Source of the DNA: Adineta ricciae
Lineage: Eukaryota > Rotifera > Eurotatoria > Adinetida > Adinetidae
Direction of reading: 5' to 3'
DNA length: 64,000 bases
NCBI GenBank assembly: GCA_905250025.1
Contig: CAJNOJ010000232.1
Span: 62,001 to 126,000, forward strand
Position 1 is the stretch's first letter. Each line of letters opens with the position of its first letter. Below, one piece after another: positions 1 to 10,892 of this stretch. A program made the position numbers and the translations under genes. The notes beneath the pieces are model-generated. The model was not told the origin of the DNA and searched no databases. It was given only the letters and a program-made list of their open reading frames with translations.

Positions 1-1116
1 TGAATCATAAAAGCTCCATATTCATTTCAAGAGAAGATCAAGCACAATAAGCTAATGAATATTGTTTGCTTTCTGGAAGAAGGAGATCTTGAGAGAGTGC
101 AATTATGAAAATGAGAATAAGCGACAGTATCTGATTGGAAATTCATCTGTGATCGAGTACAAGGATAAGATAGAAAGAATAGCACACGCAATTGTTTTCT
201 AAACAAGATGTTTAAATGGTAAGGATAAGAATAACGACACGAACAAATAATCCCGGGCAATAGTATCGAAAAGGATAAGAACAGTACTCGATTGTTCGCT
301 AGATTCAAAATTTCAATATATCTATGCAGAAGTCAATCATTGGTAACAAAGAAGATAGGAGATATGTAAAAATATATGTACGTGTATGTATGTGCCGAAG
401 ATGGAGATAAGGATGTGAGAAGATGTTTGATAGAATGGTGGTATTACCTTTAGTGAAGAAATTTCAATTCAATGGAGCAGGAACAACTGAAAAAAAGAGA
501 TAAGATTTTTATTTGCATGAGAAAGAAAGCGGAAAAGAGGATAATCATTCACACGTTTGCAAAATTCCAAAGATAAACAAGACGAGAGAGAAAGAGAAAA
601 AAAATGAAAATTGCGCAAAAGAGAAAATTTCCAATGAATATAACAAATAAGAAGCAAAAGAAAAACCAAAACGATACTGTATATGAATCAGCAGATCATG
701 ATTTCCAGCCTAATCAGGTTTCAATAAGAACAGAAAGAAAAGAAAAGAAGGGACAAGTAGCAAGATTCGATGATTGTCGTCTGCTATATGCCGGTAAAAG
801 ATCGAATTCACAGGGAAAACGACAGAAAAACAAGCGAATAAGAAAGGACGGAATGTCTCAGAGAAAAACAAAAAGGAGCTCAGTGATAAGTAATAGTGTT
901 CAAAGAGCACCATGTATATAGGTAAATAACACAAGAAAATGTAAGAAGAATGCAATAGTGTATGTATATAAAGTTTCTATATCACAAGCGCAGAAAATCA
1001 GCAGGATACATGGTGGGTGTACTGTTGTTGTTGTAAAAATAAAGAGCAGAAGGTGAAGATAGATTTGCAGTTTTTCCCGGAATAACACGAGCACCACTAC
1101 CACCATTGACACATAC
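1..1116 (-). other. Probable long intron or 3' region of the PTBP gene
   Basis: No plausible coding exon is seen in either strand. Read on the minus strand, as the PTBP transcript would run, the stretch is strongly pyrimidine-rich (long CT, TTTC and TCTC runs around 480-900). It contains the 10-mer TCTTATCCTT three times (plus-strand complements at 161-170, 221-230 and 271-280). A strong donor at 1115-1116 opens this stretch. If that donor is not used, the PTBP frame instead reads on to a stop at 982. No RRM3 or RRM4 exon could be recognised here. Confidence 0.5.
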
Positions 1117-2755
1117 CTCATCAGATGATGTTGTTGATGCTGATGCTGAAAGAAATATATAAGGACTTGATGCTGTTGCATGCGAATGATGATGATGATG
1201 TTGCTGAGATAAAGTCGATAGCGATAATGGTGATTGGTTCGTACCAGCTGTGGTTAATAATGTTGCAGAAGGATTTGAACATGCTATTGCTGTCGTATAT
1301 TGTTGAGCTAATTGATTAGCATTTAGCATTGCGGCATTTGATGCTGAATTTTTCGAGAATGAATTCAGAAAGAAATGATAGGAAAAGTTGTCTACCTGGA
1401 AAGTGAATTGCTCCATTATTCATTGCTGAAAGTGTTGTTAATGGCGCTCCTGCAAGTGCCATTATGGAGGAACCAAAAACATTTGGCATGCCTGATAGGT
1501 ATCTTGCGCCAATTGAGATTGACTCGTTCGAATTTTCGCTTGCTGGCAATATGGGATTGGTATAATCGCGACTTTTATCGTTATTATATTTAACGTTTAA
1601 AGCATGCAGTTTCGAATAATCAATTTGTAATGTACAACAACCATTGTAAATATTTTGTCCTGTTAAATTCTTCAAATAGATAAATAAGGTGAAAAAATGC
1701 ATTGATTCAAATGAAGTTTTTACCATTTTGGCTGTTTGTGCAGTTGCTGCATCTTTCATTTGGATTAAACCTTGAAATTTATCTACATGGGAACGAACGA
1801 GTGCCGACTGAAAAGTGATTATTCGTTTTTTCTCTCCCTCTCTTACCGTTTTTAGTAAATGTTATTATTTTTAAAACAACACCAAATTTACTAAAGATCT
1901 GTTTTTTAAATAAACAAAAATCAATTTGACATTTACCAAATAATTAAGTATTTCTCTCCTCTACCTGATGAAATGTATCGACATTAACGGGATAGATCAT
2001 ATTATTCACAACAACACGTAATACACAATTAGGTCCACCTGCTTGGGCAATTTCTTGAAGAAGCGTGGCTGACTGTAAGGCAGCTTGTGCTTGTTGATTA
2101 TTCGCATTATTGGGATCTGTTTTGAGTTCTTGATGGTTAGAAAATTGAACGAAGATCTGTCGGCCATTTAACAAGATCGGTAATGAAGAAAAATAATCTG
2201 TCATCGCTTGTGCATGTTCAATACTGTCAAATTCCAAAAATGCCTACAACCAAATGGGATTTCATATTGACTAGTCGCGGAAAACAATCATACAAACCTG
2301 ATTTTTCTTTCGTAGATTGAGTACATTCGTAATCCTTCCAAATGCCAGTCCGAACTGAACAATCTCCAGTTCGCTTGCATCAGTGTTTCTCAGATGAACT
2401 AAACCGAACCACTCCGCTAGTTCTTGAAAGCGTCACGTATGTATTTGCACTTACCAACGCGCGATGGCGAACTTTTTTCGATACGAGCCTAAGAATAACG
2501 TGAGAGATGTATTAAAATCCCTGATTGAATTTCGAGATGCACATACTTTTTTGGCTTCATTACTATCTCCATTTTGATGGAGATTATTCGAATTATTATT
2601 ATTATTCATGATTTCTACTTCGTTCGAGAGATTTTTCGTCGCTGGTGGTGATGCTGGAAGATCGTTAGAAAGTAAACGCTATGAGAGAAGATAAGAAAAA
2701 CATATGTTGATTTTCTTTTTGAAATCGATTTATTCACACGAGTTCGTACCTTCAT
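1117..2755 (-). CDS. PTBP: Polypyrimidine tract-binding protein homologue, N-terminal half (RRM1-RRM2-linker)
   Basis: This is an RNA-binding splicing regulator of the PTBP1/2/3 (hephaestus) family, acting in the nucleus on CU-rich introns. The start ATG at 2755 lies in a two-codon coding exon. Further exons, chosen by frame and GT-AG sites, are 2678-2547, 2488-2455, 2398-2298, 2243-1965, 1898-1847, 1782-1724, 1669-1396 and 1343-1117, giving about 388 residues. RRM1 is recognisable by [21 protein letters not shown] and [16 protein letters not shown]2 is recognisable by [33 protein letters not shown] and [13 protein letters not shown], all close to vertebrate PTB. The linker after RRM2 is rich in Ser, His and Ala. 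RRM3 and RRM4, present in all normal PTBs, are not in the window, so the gene is either partial at the left edge or shortened. The join after 1117 is open. Confidence 0.9.
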
Positions 2756-5434
2756 CGATCGCTAAAAAAGAGAAAAAAAACAATAATAGATGGATATGTT
2801 CTTGAAGAAAAATTCGATTACAATTCGATTCTTTCTCGCGTCTATGATCATGATGATTACTATTATTTGAAGAACGACGACCTGCTCAACAATCTCTCGA
2901 ATAAATGTTACCTTGCGGTCATTACTTGGCAGAAACGAAAAGAAAAAAAAAACGAATAAAATTCGATTGCACGAGGATTAGAAAGGACAATGTCCATTCG
3001 TTTGTTGGAAGATTATTCTCTTTCTTTCATTGCTTAGACGCATTTCGGCTTCCGTTCTAGTTAAACAGAACAAACAGAAGCGAGAGAGAGAGAGAGAGAA
3101 TTGGTTCGCTGCTCGGTATGAAAACTGTCAAATGCATCTTTTCTCCATCTCAATCACGATCAACAGAAAATGAAATACAAATAGAACTGTAAAGAATATA
3201 CGAACACTTGCCGATGGAGTGAGCTGTTCACGGGCTTGTGGAATCGTATAAGAAAGATATTTGCTTGGCGAAACTGAATTCGTTGGTATGGATGATAAAT
3301 CCAAAGGTTGATAGTAGATGGTATTTTGTCCGCTATGAGGATAAATAGTGGAACCATCAAGTGCATGTTTAGCTACTCGAATAAGTGTCGCTAATTGCGA
3401 CATAATGAAGTAGAAATTGATTTGTCCAAAAAGACGAAAAAAATATGCGAGAAAAAGTTTTGTTTCTTTTGGTGTTGTTAATAAGATTTTTTTCTGTCTC
3501 ACATATTTTCTCTCCTTCTTCTTTTTTACTCGCATAGATTTATATATATATATATACTTCCGATATTATTGGTGGCAATAGCGATGAGAAAGAGCACATT
3601 CACCTGTCATTCTATTCCTCTCTCTTCTCTCTTTCTCATTTTCAGATTTTGTAAATACAGATTTCTTTCTCTCTCCCTCTCTTGTTCTTTTCATTGCCTT
3701 GCCTGTCTCATTTTACGATTGTGTAAAAAAATGTTCTTGACTATTTTTCTTCAATTTCTCTCTCTCATCAAGATTAAGAACAGAACCGAATAAGCTTCTG
3801 ATCATAAAACAGCACGCCCGTGGCAATAATAGTAATAAGACACGAAAAAAATTTTCAAGTGTATACAGAAAAACTTATTAACGATTAGTGTTCATGTTGT
3901 CTGAGAAATTAACTACGAACAAGGCAAAATCGTACACCTTCATCCATTGTGTCCAACAATGAGATGCGAATGAACGCGAAAAGAATTTCTCTTCGATGTT
4001 GGAGCAAAGGTCACCTACCGCGAGACACACATGAAGATGTTTAATATATGTCAGAAAATCAGCTCGTTAGTTCAACATTCATATTCATTTGAAACTCACC
4101 ATGAAATTCAGATAGAATGCTTTCTCGTTGTTAACTGAAGCTGCTAGATTTCAACGCTGTTTTACATATAAATGGAGAAATAAGATAAAAACCGACGAGT
4201 AGAGAGGAAAAGGGGAACGTGTGAGAGGAAGAATAATGTTGGAGAAAAAAAAATATTTAAATAAAGAAAGAAAAACTTGCCTTTTTTCTCCTATATTAAC
4301 AGTTTGCTTCATTAAAATACGAAAGAAAATTGTGGAAATGCCAGAAGCGATGAATGATGACAAGAAGTGTCTACATATGTCTCCATTCGAAGATAAAAAG
4401 AAAGAATTTCAAAGTAAATGATAAGATTGACGATGATGAAAATACAAAAAGAGGAACAAGAAGGAAATAATTATTATCTCAAATACTGAGTATAGGTCTA
4501 TCTGCCATTCGTATGCCTTTCTATGTCTTTATACTCCGATCATAAATCTTCGAGAGAATGAGTTCAATGCACTGAGGTTTTCTCTTTTTTATAAATCATC
4601 ACACTTCAATCTACAGGGTTAATTTGCATAATCGATCTGCTTTGTCAAGTAGATCGTCTTGAACCAGTATTTTTACTTACAATCAAAAGCAAAATGTTGT
4701 AACGCGTTTGCTTGTCGGTTCTCTCTCTCTCTCTCTCACGTCGATTATTGACCCATGTTATCATTTAATCATAGTGACATATACGACGAAGCGGAAAAAA
4801 CGAGAACATAAAAAGAATAGAAATGAAGTGTTGGAACCAAGTATATTATATTATCTTGAGCAGAAAAGAAGAATGCGACGGACAGTGAAAACGAGTCAGA
4901 AGAGAAAAGTAAAATAAAATAACGAACAAGCAAAAAGAGAAGATGAGGAAGATGAAAGCTTTTTTCTTCTTACTCTCTATCACTCTATTACAGTTTTTCT
5001 CATTCTTTGCCTACTTTTCTTTCCATGCTGGTGACACATGGATTCAATTTCAAGAGAAAAGCTTCTTTTTTGGAGACATACCTGTGTATGAGAGAAACTT
5101 TCGTCAAGAGAGCATTTCTTCATCGTGTGTCGAATGTGTGAAAAGAAGATGCATATTTAGTCTACACAAACATGAAGTAATGAGAGACAAAAGAGTAAAC
5201 AATGCGTGTATATCGAATGCGTGAGACAATCAATCGAAGAAGAAAATTTTTTATGTACAAATGGTGGTCGGATCAATGACGAAAACAAAGGTCAAGTCAA
5301 CAAACGGTGATTGATATATACATGATCTATGAAAGCGACTTAGTCGTTATTCAACATGAAAATATTCTCATGTTCATATCAATATTGACGCGTTTTATTT
5401 CAAATCAGTAAGAAAATAGAAATGTTAAAGTCGA
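2756..5434. other. Intergenic and 5' region upstream of PTBP
   Basis: This gap lies between the PTBP start and the CFAP95 stop. It holds the candidate exon at 3206-3403 and short simple repeats: a GA run near 3080-3100, a TA run near 3540-3556 and a TC run near 4718-4738. Open frames here have poor codon patterns and no recognisable motif. I see no other gene. Confidence 0.5.
3206..3403 (-). CDS. Candidate alternative first coding exon of PTBP (or a small separate ORF)
   Basis: An ATG at 3403 opens 66 codons with coding-like composition, beginning MSQLATLIRVAKHALDG and ending in REQLTPSAS. The frame meets a possible GT donor at 3205-3204. Splicing from that site, in phase 0, to the acceptor before 2678 would keep the PTBP frame open, giving ...TPSAS joined to RLLSND. 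It lies about 530 bp upstream of that acceptor on the same strand. Alternative N-termini are known for PTB-family genes in general, but I do not recognise this peptide. It could equally be a small independent gene or chance. Confidence 0.35.
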
Positions 5435-6314
5435 TCACTGAATTTGGGAAGGTTGAAAATGACCTAATTCGCGGCGCATCTGTTCATTTTCATATTGTGC
5501 ATGTTGAACATGAAATGTGTTGATGCCAGTTCGTTTGGGTTGATCTAGGTCGGTGAAATGTGAAATCATTCTTCGATGTCCCCAGGATTTATCGGGATAT
5601 TTCGGATAGCTCTAGAAAACAGAAATCAATACATGGACTATCCACAGTTTTCATTTACTTTGTCAGCATAATCCGAATGTGCAACTGTTTTCATTTCGTA
5701 TGGATAAGGTGGACAATAATCTGCATGATAGGTTGATTCTAATGGTCCACTACCATGCATCGGAGGATTTCGTGGTGGTAAGACTTTACCAGTCACTTGT
5801 GAATCACTTCGTTGAAGTAATCTGAAAACGATATGGAATGAATATGTGGAAAAGAAAATTTGCCAACAACAAACCCGTTTAATGTGGCATTGGCAAAGTT
5901 TACATTGGCCTGATCGATCATCTTACGGGGATATTCTTGTTCAACGTACCAAGGTCGTTCAAGAAATGGTTGTTCTTGTTGATCTTTCGTCGTCGGATTA
6001 GGTAACTTCGTCTATGGAATCGAAAAAAAAGGTTTTTTGTTATATTCCGAAATGAACTCCACACTTCTCCATCGGTTGCTAATTGTTTGTATGTTGATAT
6101 ATGCATATTTCGAATAGGAAGTGTATTAATATCATTATCTTTCGGTTCTGCTTCACGTTTCTGATGCCTATACAATATAATACTCAATCATTAGTTAGAA
6201 ATACATTGAATATTCCTACCAAATATTTGTTAACACTGCTCGACTGTATTCCATTGGGACAGTTGATTGAAGGGTTACAGAACCCGGTGTTTCCCGGTAC
6301 GGTCCGTTGAACAT
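5435..6314 (-). CDS. CFAP95: Cilia- and flagella-associated protein 95 homologue
   Basis: This is a homologue of human CFAP95 (C9orf135), a small ciliary protein. Five exons join without frame loss: 6314-6220, 6167-6065, 6011-5875, 5821-5659 and 5611-5435, giving 224 residues against about 229 in human. Matching segments in order are WHQKREAEPKD (human WHRDREAFPKG), STYKQLATDGE (STYRRLGTDES), a PPYPYE-containing stretch, and the C-terminal HFTDLDQPKRTGINTFH (QFTDLNGSKRFGINTWH). Introns are 47-59 bp except the 53-63 bp class at the 3' side. The start is supported by an acceptor-like ATTTCTTAG about 30 nt upstream of the ATG. The gene is divergent from the dystrophin-like gene across 317 bp. 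One exon join (6065/6011) uses a weak donor and could shift by a few residues. Confidence 0.85.
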
Positions 6315-6631
6315 GCTTCTTTTTGTATTCAATTATTTCACTAAGAAATACAAATGATCAATTTGAATTTCTCATTGATATACTCCGAACACGATTTGTT
6401 TCTTAGTTACGACACTCGACGTTAGATGTCGCTCGATTAGTAAAATGATTAAATAAAACCCCGAAAAAAAAACTATTCTATTTCTCTACATGAAAAAAAA
6501 AATCTTTTTTAATGACCGAATATTAATTTTTCTTCTATTTATCACTGTTGACATACAGTTCGTTGAGAATAAATAAACAAATGTGTGATACTGATTGATA
6601 AATTACATGCAATCACCTCATATCTGAAACA
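6315..6631. promoter_or_regulatory. Divergent promoter region, CFAP95 / dystrophin-like gene
   Basis: These 317 bp separate two head-to-head start codons and must hold both 5' leaders and promoters unless leaders are trans-spliced. The sequence is AT-rich with no long open frame. No TATA or initiator element can be assigned with confidence. Confidence 0.4.
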
Positions 6632-9183
6632 ATGACAGCGACTAATGGCGTTGAAAATGAGTAAGATTTTTTCACTTGTTTTCATCATAAATAATCTCGA
6701 ATTTCAGTTCCAATGAGAAGCTGTACGATACAATCGTCAAAAAACTGGGTAAATTCTTTTGTATTACATTCGACATGTACTATTCAAATGAATATATTCC
6801 ATGTAGATACCTTATCGGCAATCAAATTCGCTGCTTATCGTGTCGCTTGTAAACTTCGTGTCTTGCAAAAATATCTGAAATGTAAATTCATATGAAAAAT
6901 TACAACCAATTCTCATTTCTCTCATGTTTTTTTTCTAGTGACTTATGTAGACTACAATGTTCTCGTACGAGCCTTTAATACTCATCAAATTCAATTTGAC
7001 GTAGAAACGAAATACATAAGTATAGATGAAGCACGACAAGTTCTAACAGCGACTTATGAATTGATTTCAACGTATCATTTCAATGCACTGAGTGTCCAAG
7101 ACACAGTAGAAGCTTTATTAACGTTTTTATGTGAAATTCTTGATGTGTGAGTAAAGGTGATGATGATACTATCGAAGAAAATCTTGATTTTGTAGGAAGC
7201 CTAATGAAGATTTGGACTTGAATTCATTTAAAATCATACTTTTCGCATTGTCAAATGCCAAATTACCTGAAAAATATCGATGTATGCTGACCACGACGAT
7301 TCTTATCGTAAAATAATCACTACTTGTTTCTTATTGTAAAGGTTTCTTCCGACAAATCACATCGCCAAATGTCATTGCGTCGCAAGTGAAATTGACTGAA
7401 CTCTTTGAAATACTTCTCAAAGTAAAAGCACCATCTGGAAAGACCATTCTTGCCTCACTCGTATCTTTCTCTTCAGCTGCCAAATTACTTTGACGATGTT
7501 GAATCTTTTCATACGGATAGCATACCTGCTTGTGTACAAAGTTGTCTAGATCATGTAAGTCGAAATATCTCACTTCAGTTACAAGAAATAATGCAGATAG
7601 TATTGAAGAACATATGTTACGTCAACGATCAGATGAAGTTGTGAAAAGTGTTTTCGGTATGAAGGAAATAAGAGGAAATTAGGTGGGATCACGTGTAGAA
7701 GATTAATCTTTGTTGGAATTGAATCATTAGGTTAATTCAAATAGAATCTTACTAATCTGGAAATGACTTTTAACATTGATCATGATTCAAATGAGAATTT
7801 ACTGTTGAATTACTATCATAGTATTGCCTTTTTTAGACTCATGATGGAATTATCCGTGAAGATATTTTTGTCAATTGGATGGGGCGCGAACCGCAGACGT
7901 TAGTCTGGTTACCTACATTGCATCGTTTAATGGCTACTGAATCCAGTTAGTAAATCAGTTTCTTCTGTTTTTGTCGTTAAAATATCCTCTTCTTCCAGTT
8001 CGTCACGAAGCACAATGTAATACCTGTAAAGCATATCCGATTATTGGCATGCGGTAAGTCGAGACTTTGTAAAAGCTGAACAGATCTATTTGACTGAAAA
8101 TTGAATTTAGTTATCGGTGTCTCCGCTGTTTCAATTACGATCTGTGTCAAACATGTTTCTTCAAAGGTGATCATGCAAAGAAGCATGATGGATCGCACCC
8201 GATTGAAGAATATTGTAAACAAGTATAGATATATATTAGATGAGTAAATTTTCGAAGACAGCCATGTTTGCTTATCCTATGTAGGTCACACCAATTGAGG
8301 ATTTGAAAGCATTCTTCGAATTTTTCAAATTAAAAGTTGGCAAGAATGAATTAAAACGCAAAGAACGCTATTTAACAATTGATCGGTCAAAATCATTGTA
8401 TGTGAATCTATTTGATTGATCAAAAAGAGAATCTATCCAATCTCTGTTTCACATAGCTCGGATTCACCAATTCATCAAGCCAATCAACTGCTCGCAAAAG
8501 AACATCATTCGTTAACTCGCGAGGAGAAAATCTCGAAAAAAGTACCATGATATTCCAATTTTTCTATGCAATTCGAAAACTGCTCTCTTCTAGCCTCAGC
8601 TTCAAGATATCTATCGTCCAATACCGAAGTCCACAGGTGATAGTTGTAATGTAGATGACGAAAGTAGTGCACCTCTCACTGGTTACGACAATGTTCAATT
8701 GCCTGAAAGAAAGAAGGTACAAAAATCTGAATCTGTCACCGATCATGAACAAATACAAACGAAGAAAACAAGCTATATGAATATCGAACAGGCCAAAGTC
8801 TCGTCGCCAAAAAAGACACAGTTGCCTGATGATGATGCACCAATGCTCATGCCTAAACAACACAAACCAATGAGTAAATCATCTTTAACAAAGAAGTATA
8901 CGGATGATTTAATTCATTCGGAGCATTATCAACTACCACCGAAAACTAATGGTAGCGCTAAGAACGTCGACGACGATGATGATGAGAACGAGTATCGACC
9001 ACCACTACCACCTAAACTTCGTCAACAGAATAATACCTCTCGTGCGCTGGTCTATGATTTTATTGGTAGTGAATTACAAGAACTTCGTGCAACTCTTGCT
9101 CAATTTGGTGGAAACTCTACACGTATGTTTTATTTCCTATAATTACATATCTAACAAACCAATCTTTTACTTTAGAAGCTTGA
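6632..9183 (+). CDS. Short dystrophin/dystrobrevin-family protein (EF-hand-like region plus ZZ zinc finger)
   Basis: This is a cytoskeletal adaptor of the dystrophin superfamily, expected at the cell cortex in a dystroglycan/syntrophin-type complex. About 15 short exons give roughly 550 residues. The N-terminus resembles dystrobrevin: AAYRVACKLRVLQKYL matches STYRTACKLRFVQKKC, followed by the helical EF-hand region. Next come REPQTLVWLPTLHRLMA and a ZZ zinc finger with CNTCKAYPIIGMRYRCLRC, FNYDLCQTCFF and the closing histidines, then the linker before the coiled-coil region. The C-terminus is Lys/Asp/Pro-rich, with RPPLPPKLR and a short helix, and ends in GNSTQA. The actin-binding, spectrin-repeat and WW regions are absent, and no convincing second coiled coil follows ZZ. 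Exon joins around 7520-7840 are uncertain: the frame needs a weak donor near 7640-7655. SPT4 follows 322 bp downstream on the same strand. Confidence 0.8.
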
Positions 9184-9505
9184 TTGGCGTATCTGTACAA
9201 TATACAATGTTACTATGTCGTCGTCGTTGTTTTTTCTACTTGATTTTCCTACAGTATCATAGATTATATCAGTGCCTTAAAGATTACCCGATACATATTG
9301 TATCATTTAGTACCCCTTAGTTGTTGCTTTTTTAATGTGTTGCTGTGAAATTTGTAGCAAATCATTTTTTAGTGAATACTTTTTTCTTCTTATGTTTTCT
9401 ACCGCCTTTTTTTTTTATCTGAAACGACATGGTCAGATAATGAGTGCCATACAATTCAACGGAAAACGACTTTGTTCTGATCATATGTGTTTTTTTTAAT
9501 TGTAG
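9184..9505 (+). other. Gap between dystrophin-like gene and SPT4, ending in a splice acceptor
   Basis: The stretch is T-rich non-coding DNA. It ends in TTTTTTTTAATTGTAG immediately before the SPT4 ATG, so the AG touches the start codon. This may be the 3' end of a 5'UTR intron or a spliced-leader trans-splice site. Confidence 0.5.
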
Positions 9506-9865
9506 ATGGGTGACGATCGCCGTCGTGTTCCACGTGACCTACGAAACTTACGTGCTTGTTTGGTATGTTCATTGATTAAAAGTGTTACCATGTTCGAAGA
9601 TGATGGATGCGATAATTGTGAAGATTTTATGCCAATGAAAGGCAATCGTGAACGTGTTTATGATTGTACATCAAGTAATTTCGAAGGTATGATTGCACTG
9701 ATGCAACAGGAAGAATCTTGGGTAGCTAAATGGCAACGCATTTCGCACAACGTCAAAGGAATGTATGCAGTCTCAGTTACGGGAACATTACCAAAACGTA
9801 TTCAACGCGAATTAGCACAAAATGGTCGATTCTATCGCAGTCGCGACGTCAGTTTAAAAACATAA
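9506..9865 (+). CDS. SUPT4H1: Transcription elongation factor SPT4
   Basis: SPT4 pairs with SPT5 (DSIF) on RNA polymerase II and controls pausing and elongation in the nucleus. The gene is one uninterrupted exon of 119 residues; human SPT4 has 117. Family landmarks are [17 protein letters not shown], the zinc finger C-x2-C-x12-C-x2-C (CLVC ... CDNC), [29 protein letters not shown] and the C-terminal [13 protein letters not shown], all near-identical to animal SPT4. The start is fixed by homology and by an acceptor-like AG directly abutting the ATG. A plausible poly(A) signal (AATAAA) lies about 50 bp after the stop. Confidence 0.97.
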   Translation: MGDDRRRVPRDLRNLRACLVCSLIKSVTMFEDDGCDNCEDFMPMKGNRERVYDCTSSNFEGMIALMQQEESWVAKWQRISHNVKGMYAVSVTGTLPKRIQRELAQNGRFYRSRDVSLKT

Positions 9866-10892
9866 AATGCTCGAGAGAAATTTTCATGCTATGTAATTAT
9901 ATATTTGTTGAAATAAAGTGACGCAAACGTTTGTTCATGATATTCGAGAGAAAAAAAGCATAAATTCCAATTCATGACATCCATTTGTGTGTTATTGCTT
10001 TCAGCAGTGTGCACGCGATTGAAGAGAATGGTAGACGCATAAAGCGACCTTCTTGATTAATCGTCGCTGTTACTCTTATTGCACTGTTGTTACTTTCTTC
10101 CCAAAATAACTCTCATCAGCATTATAAATGTACAAACAGAACTATTCTCATAAGACTAACAGGTACACAGTAGGAAAATGCGACAAAGATCAATAGAACA
10201 ATGATTAATGTGGAATCAATATAATATGCATTACCGCGTGGTTGACAGAGACTAAAGCAAAAATACAGACACAACAAAGTTAAGATAAGAAAATGAATGA
10301 TTTCACAGTGATAATCGATGATATGTAAGAAAAAGCGTCGAAGAAGGAGATGAAACGAATGCATCGAACGTTGATTTTCTGTTCGATTCACAATTAGACT
10401 TAACCGAAAGAGACTATTTCCCTCAATAAAGTGGTATACAGAAATGCACTAAATCAGTTGATTTACAAGACAAATTTTCAATATTCTCTAGACGAAGGTA
10501 TTTGATGTTTTCCATTTTCCAAATGAATATCTTGTAATTGCGAGTTCTTTACCATTTACATGCATTCTTTATGGCCATAAGCTATTGATGCTTAAGCATG
10601 CTATGCTTTTCGGCAGCATCTTTAAACTTGTCTTTTTTACACGCATCAACTACACCAGGTCAATGTTACACCAAGATGAGGTTAGACGACTGTGTAGATC
10701 AATGTTTCTTTCACCCTATAAGACCACTGAATAATATGATCTGCGAACACTAATTTTAAACAAAAAATTCTTTATCTTACAGGCATCAGAGAGTACTGTG
10801 AAAAATGTGAAAGATTAAGATGCTGATGAACTTTTATGATAAATTATATTCGTAAGAAATAAAATTGCACGACATTTATTAAGACTCAAAAA
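9866..10892. other. Intergenic, SPT4 to first 7TM gene
   Basis: This gap separates the convergent 3' ends of SPT4 and the first receptor. Apart from the membrane-like open frame at 10122-10391 on the minus strand, I see nothing. Confidence 0.5.
10122..10364 (-). pseudogene. Possible receptor remnant or small two-TM ORF
   Basis: An 80-residue open frame from an ATG at about 10364 has two hydrophobic spans. The second span, containing STLIIVLLIFVAFSYCVPVS, resembles TM5 of the neighbouring receptors (LLIRLVFLLFSYFIPVLL), sharing the FSY-x-x-PV core. It lies downstream of the first receptor on the same strand. It may be a decayed third paralogue, a tiny membrane protein or coincidence; no other receptor segments surround it. 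Confidence 0.25.

Noticed and set aside
604-921. Lys-rich plus-strand open frame of 105 codons
   Set aside because: It is the antisense of a pyrimidine-rich stretch and its composition is explained by GAAA/AAGA repeats; no domain or splice partner.
4943-5224. Open frame of 93 codons with a hydrophobic N-terminus on the plus strand
   Set aside because: Looks like a signal peptide by T-richness only; no conserved motif, no exon partners and low-complexity surroundings.
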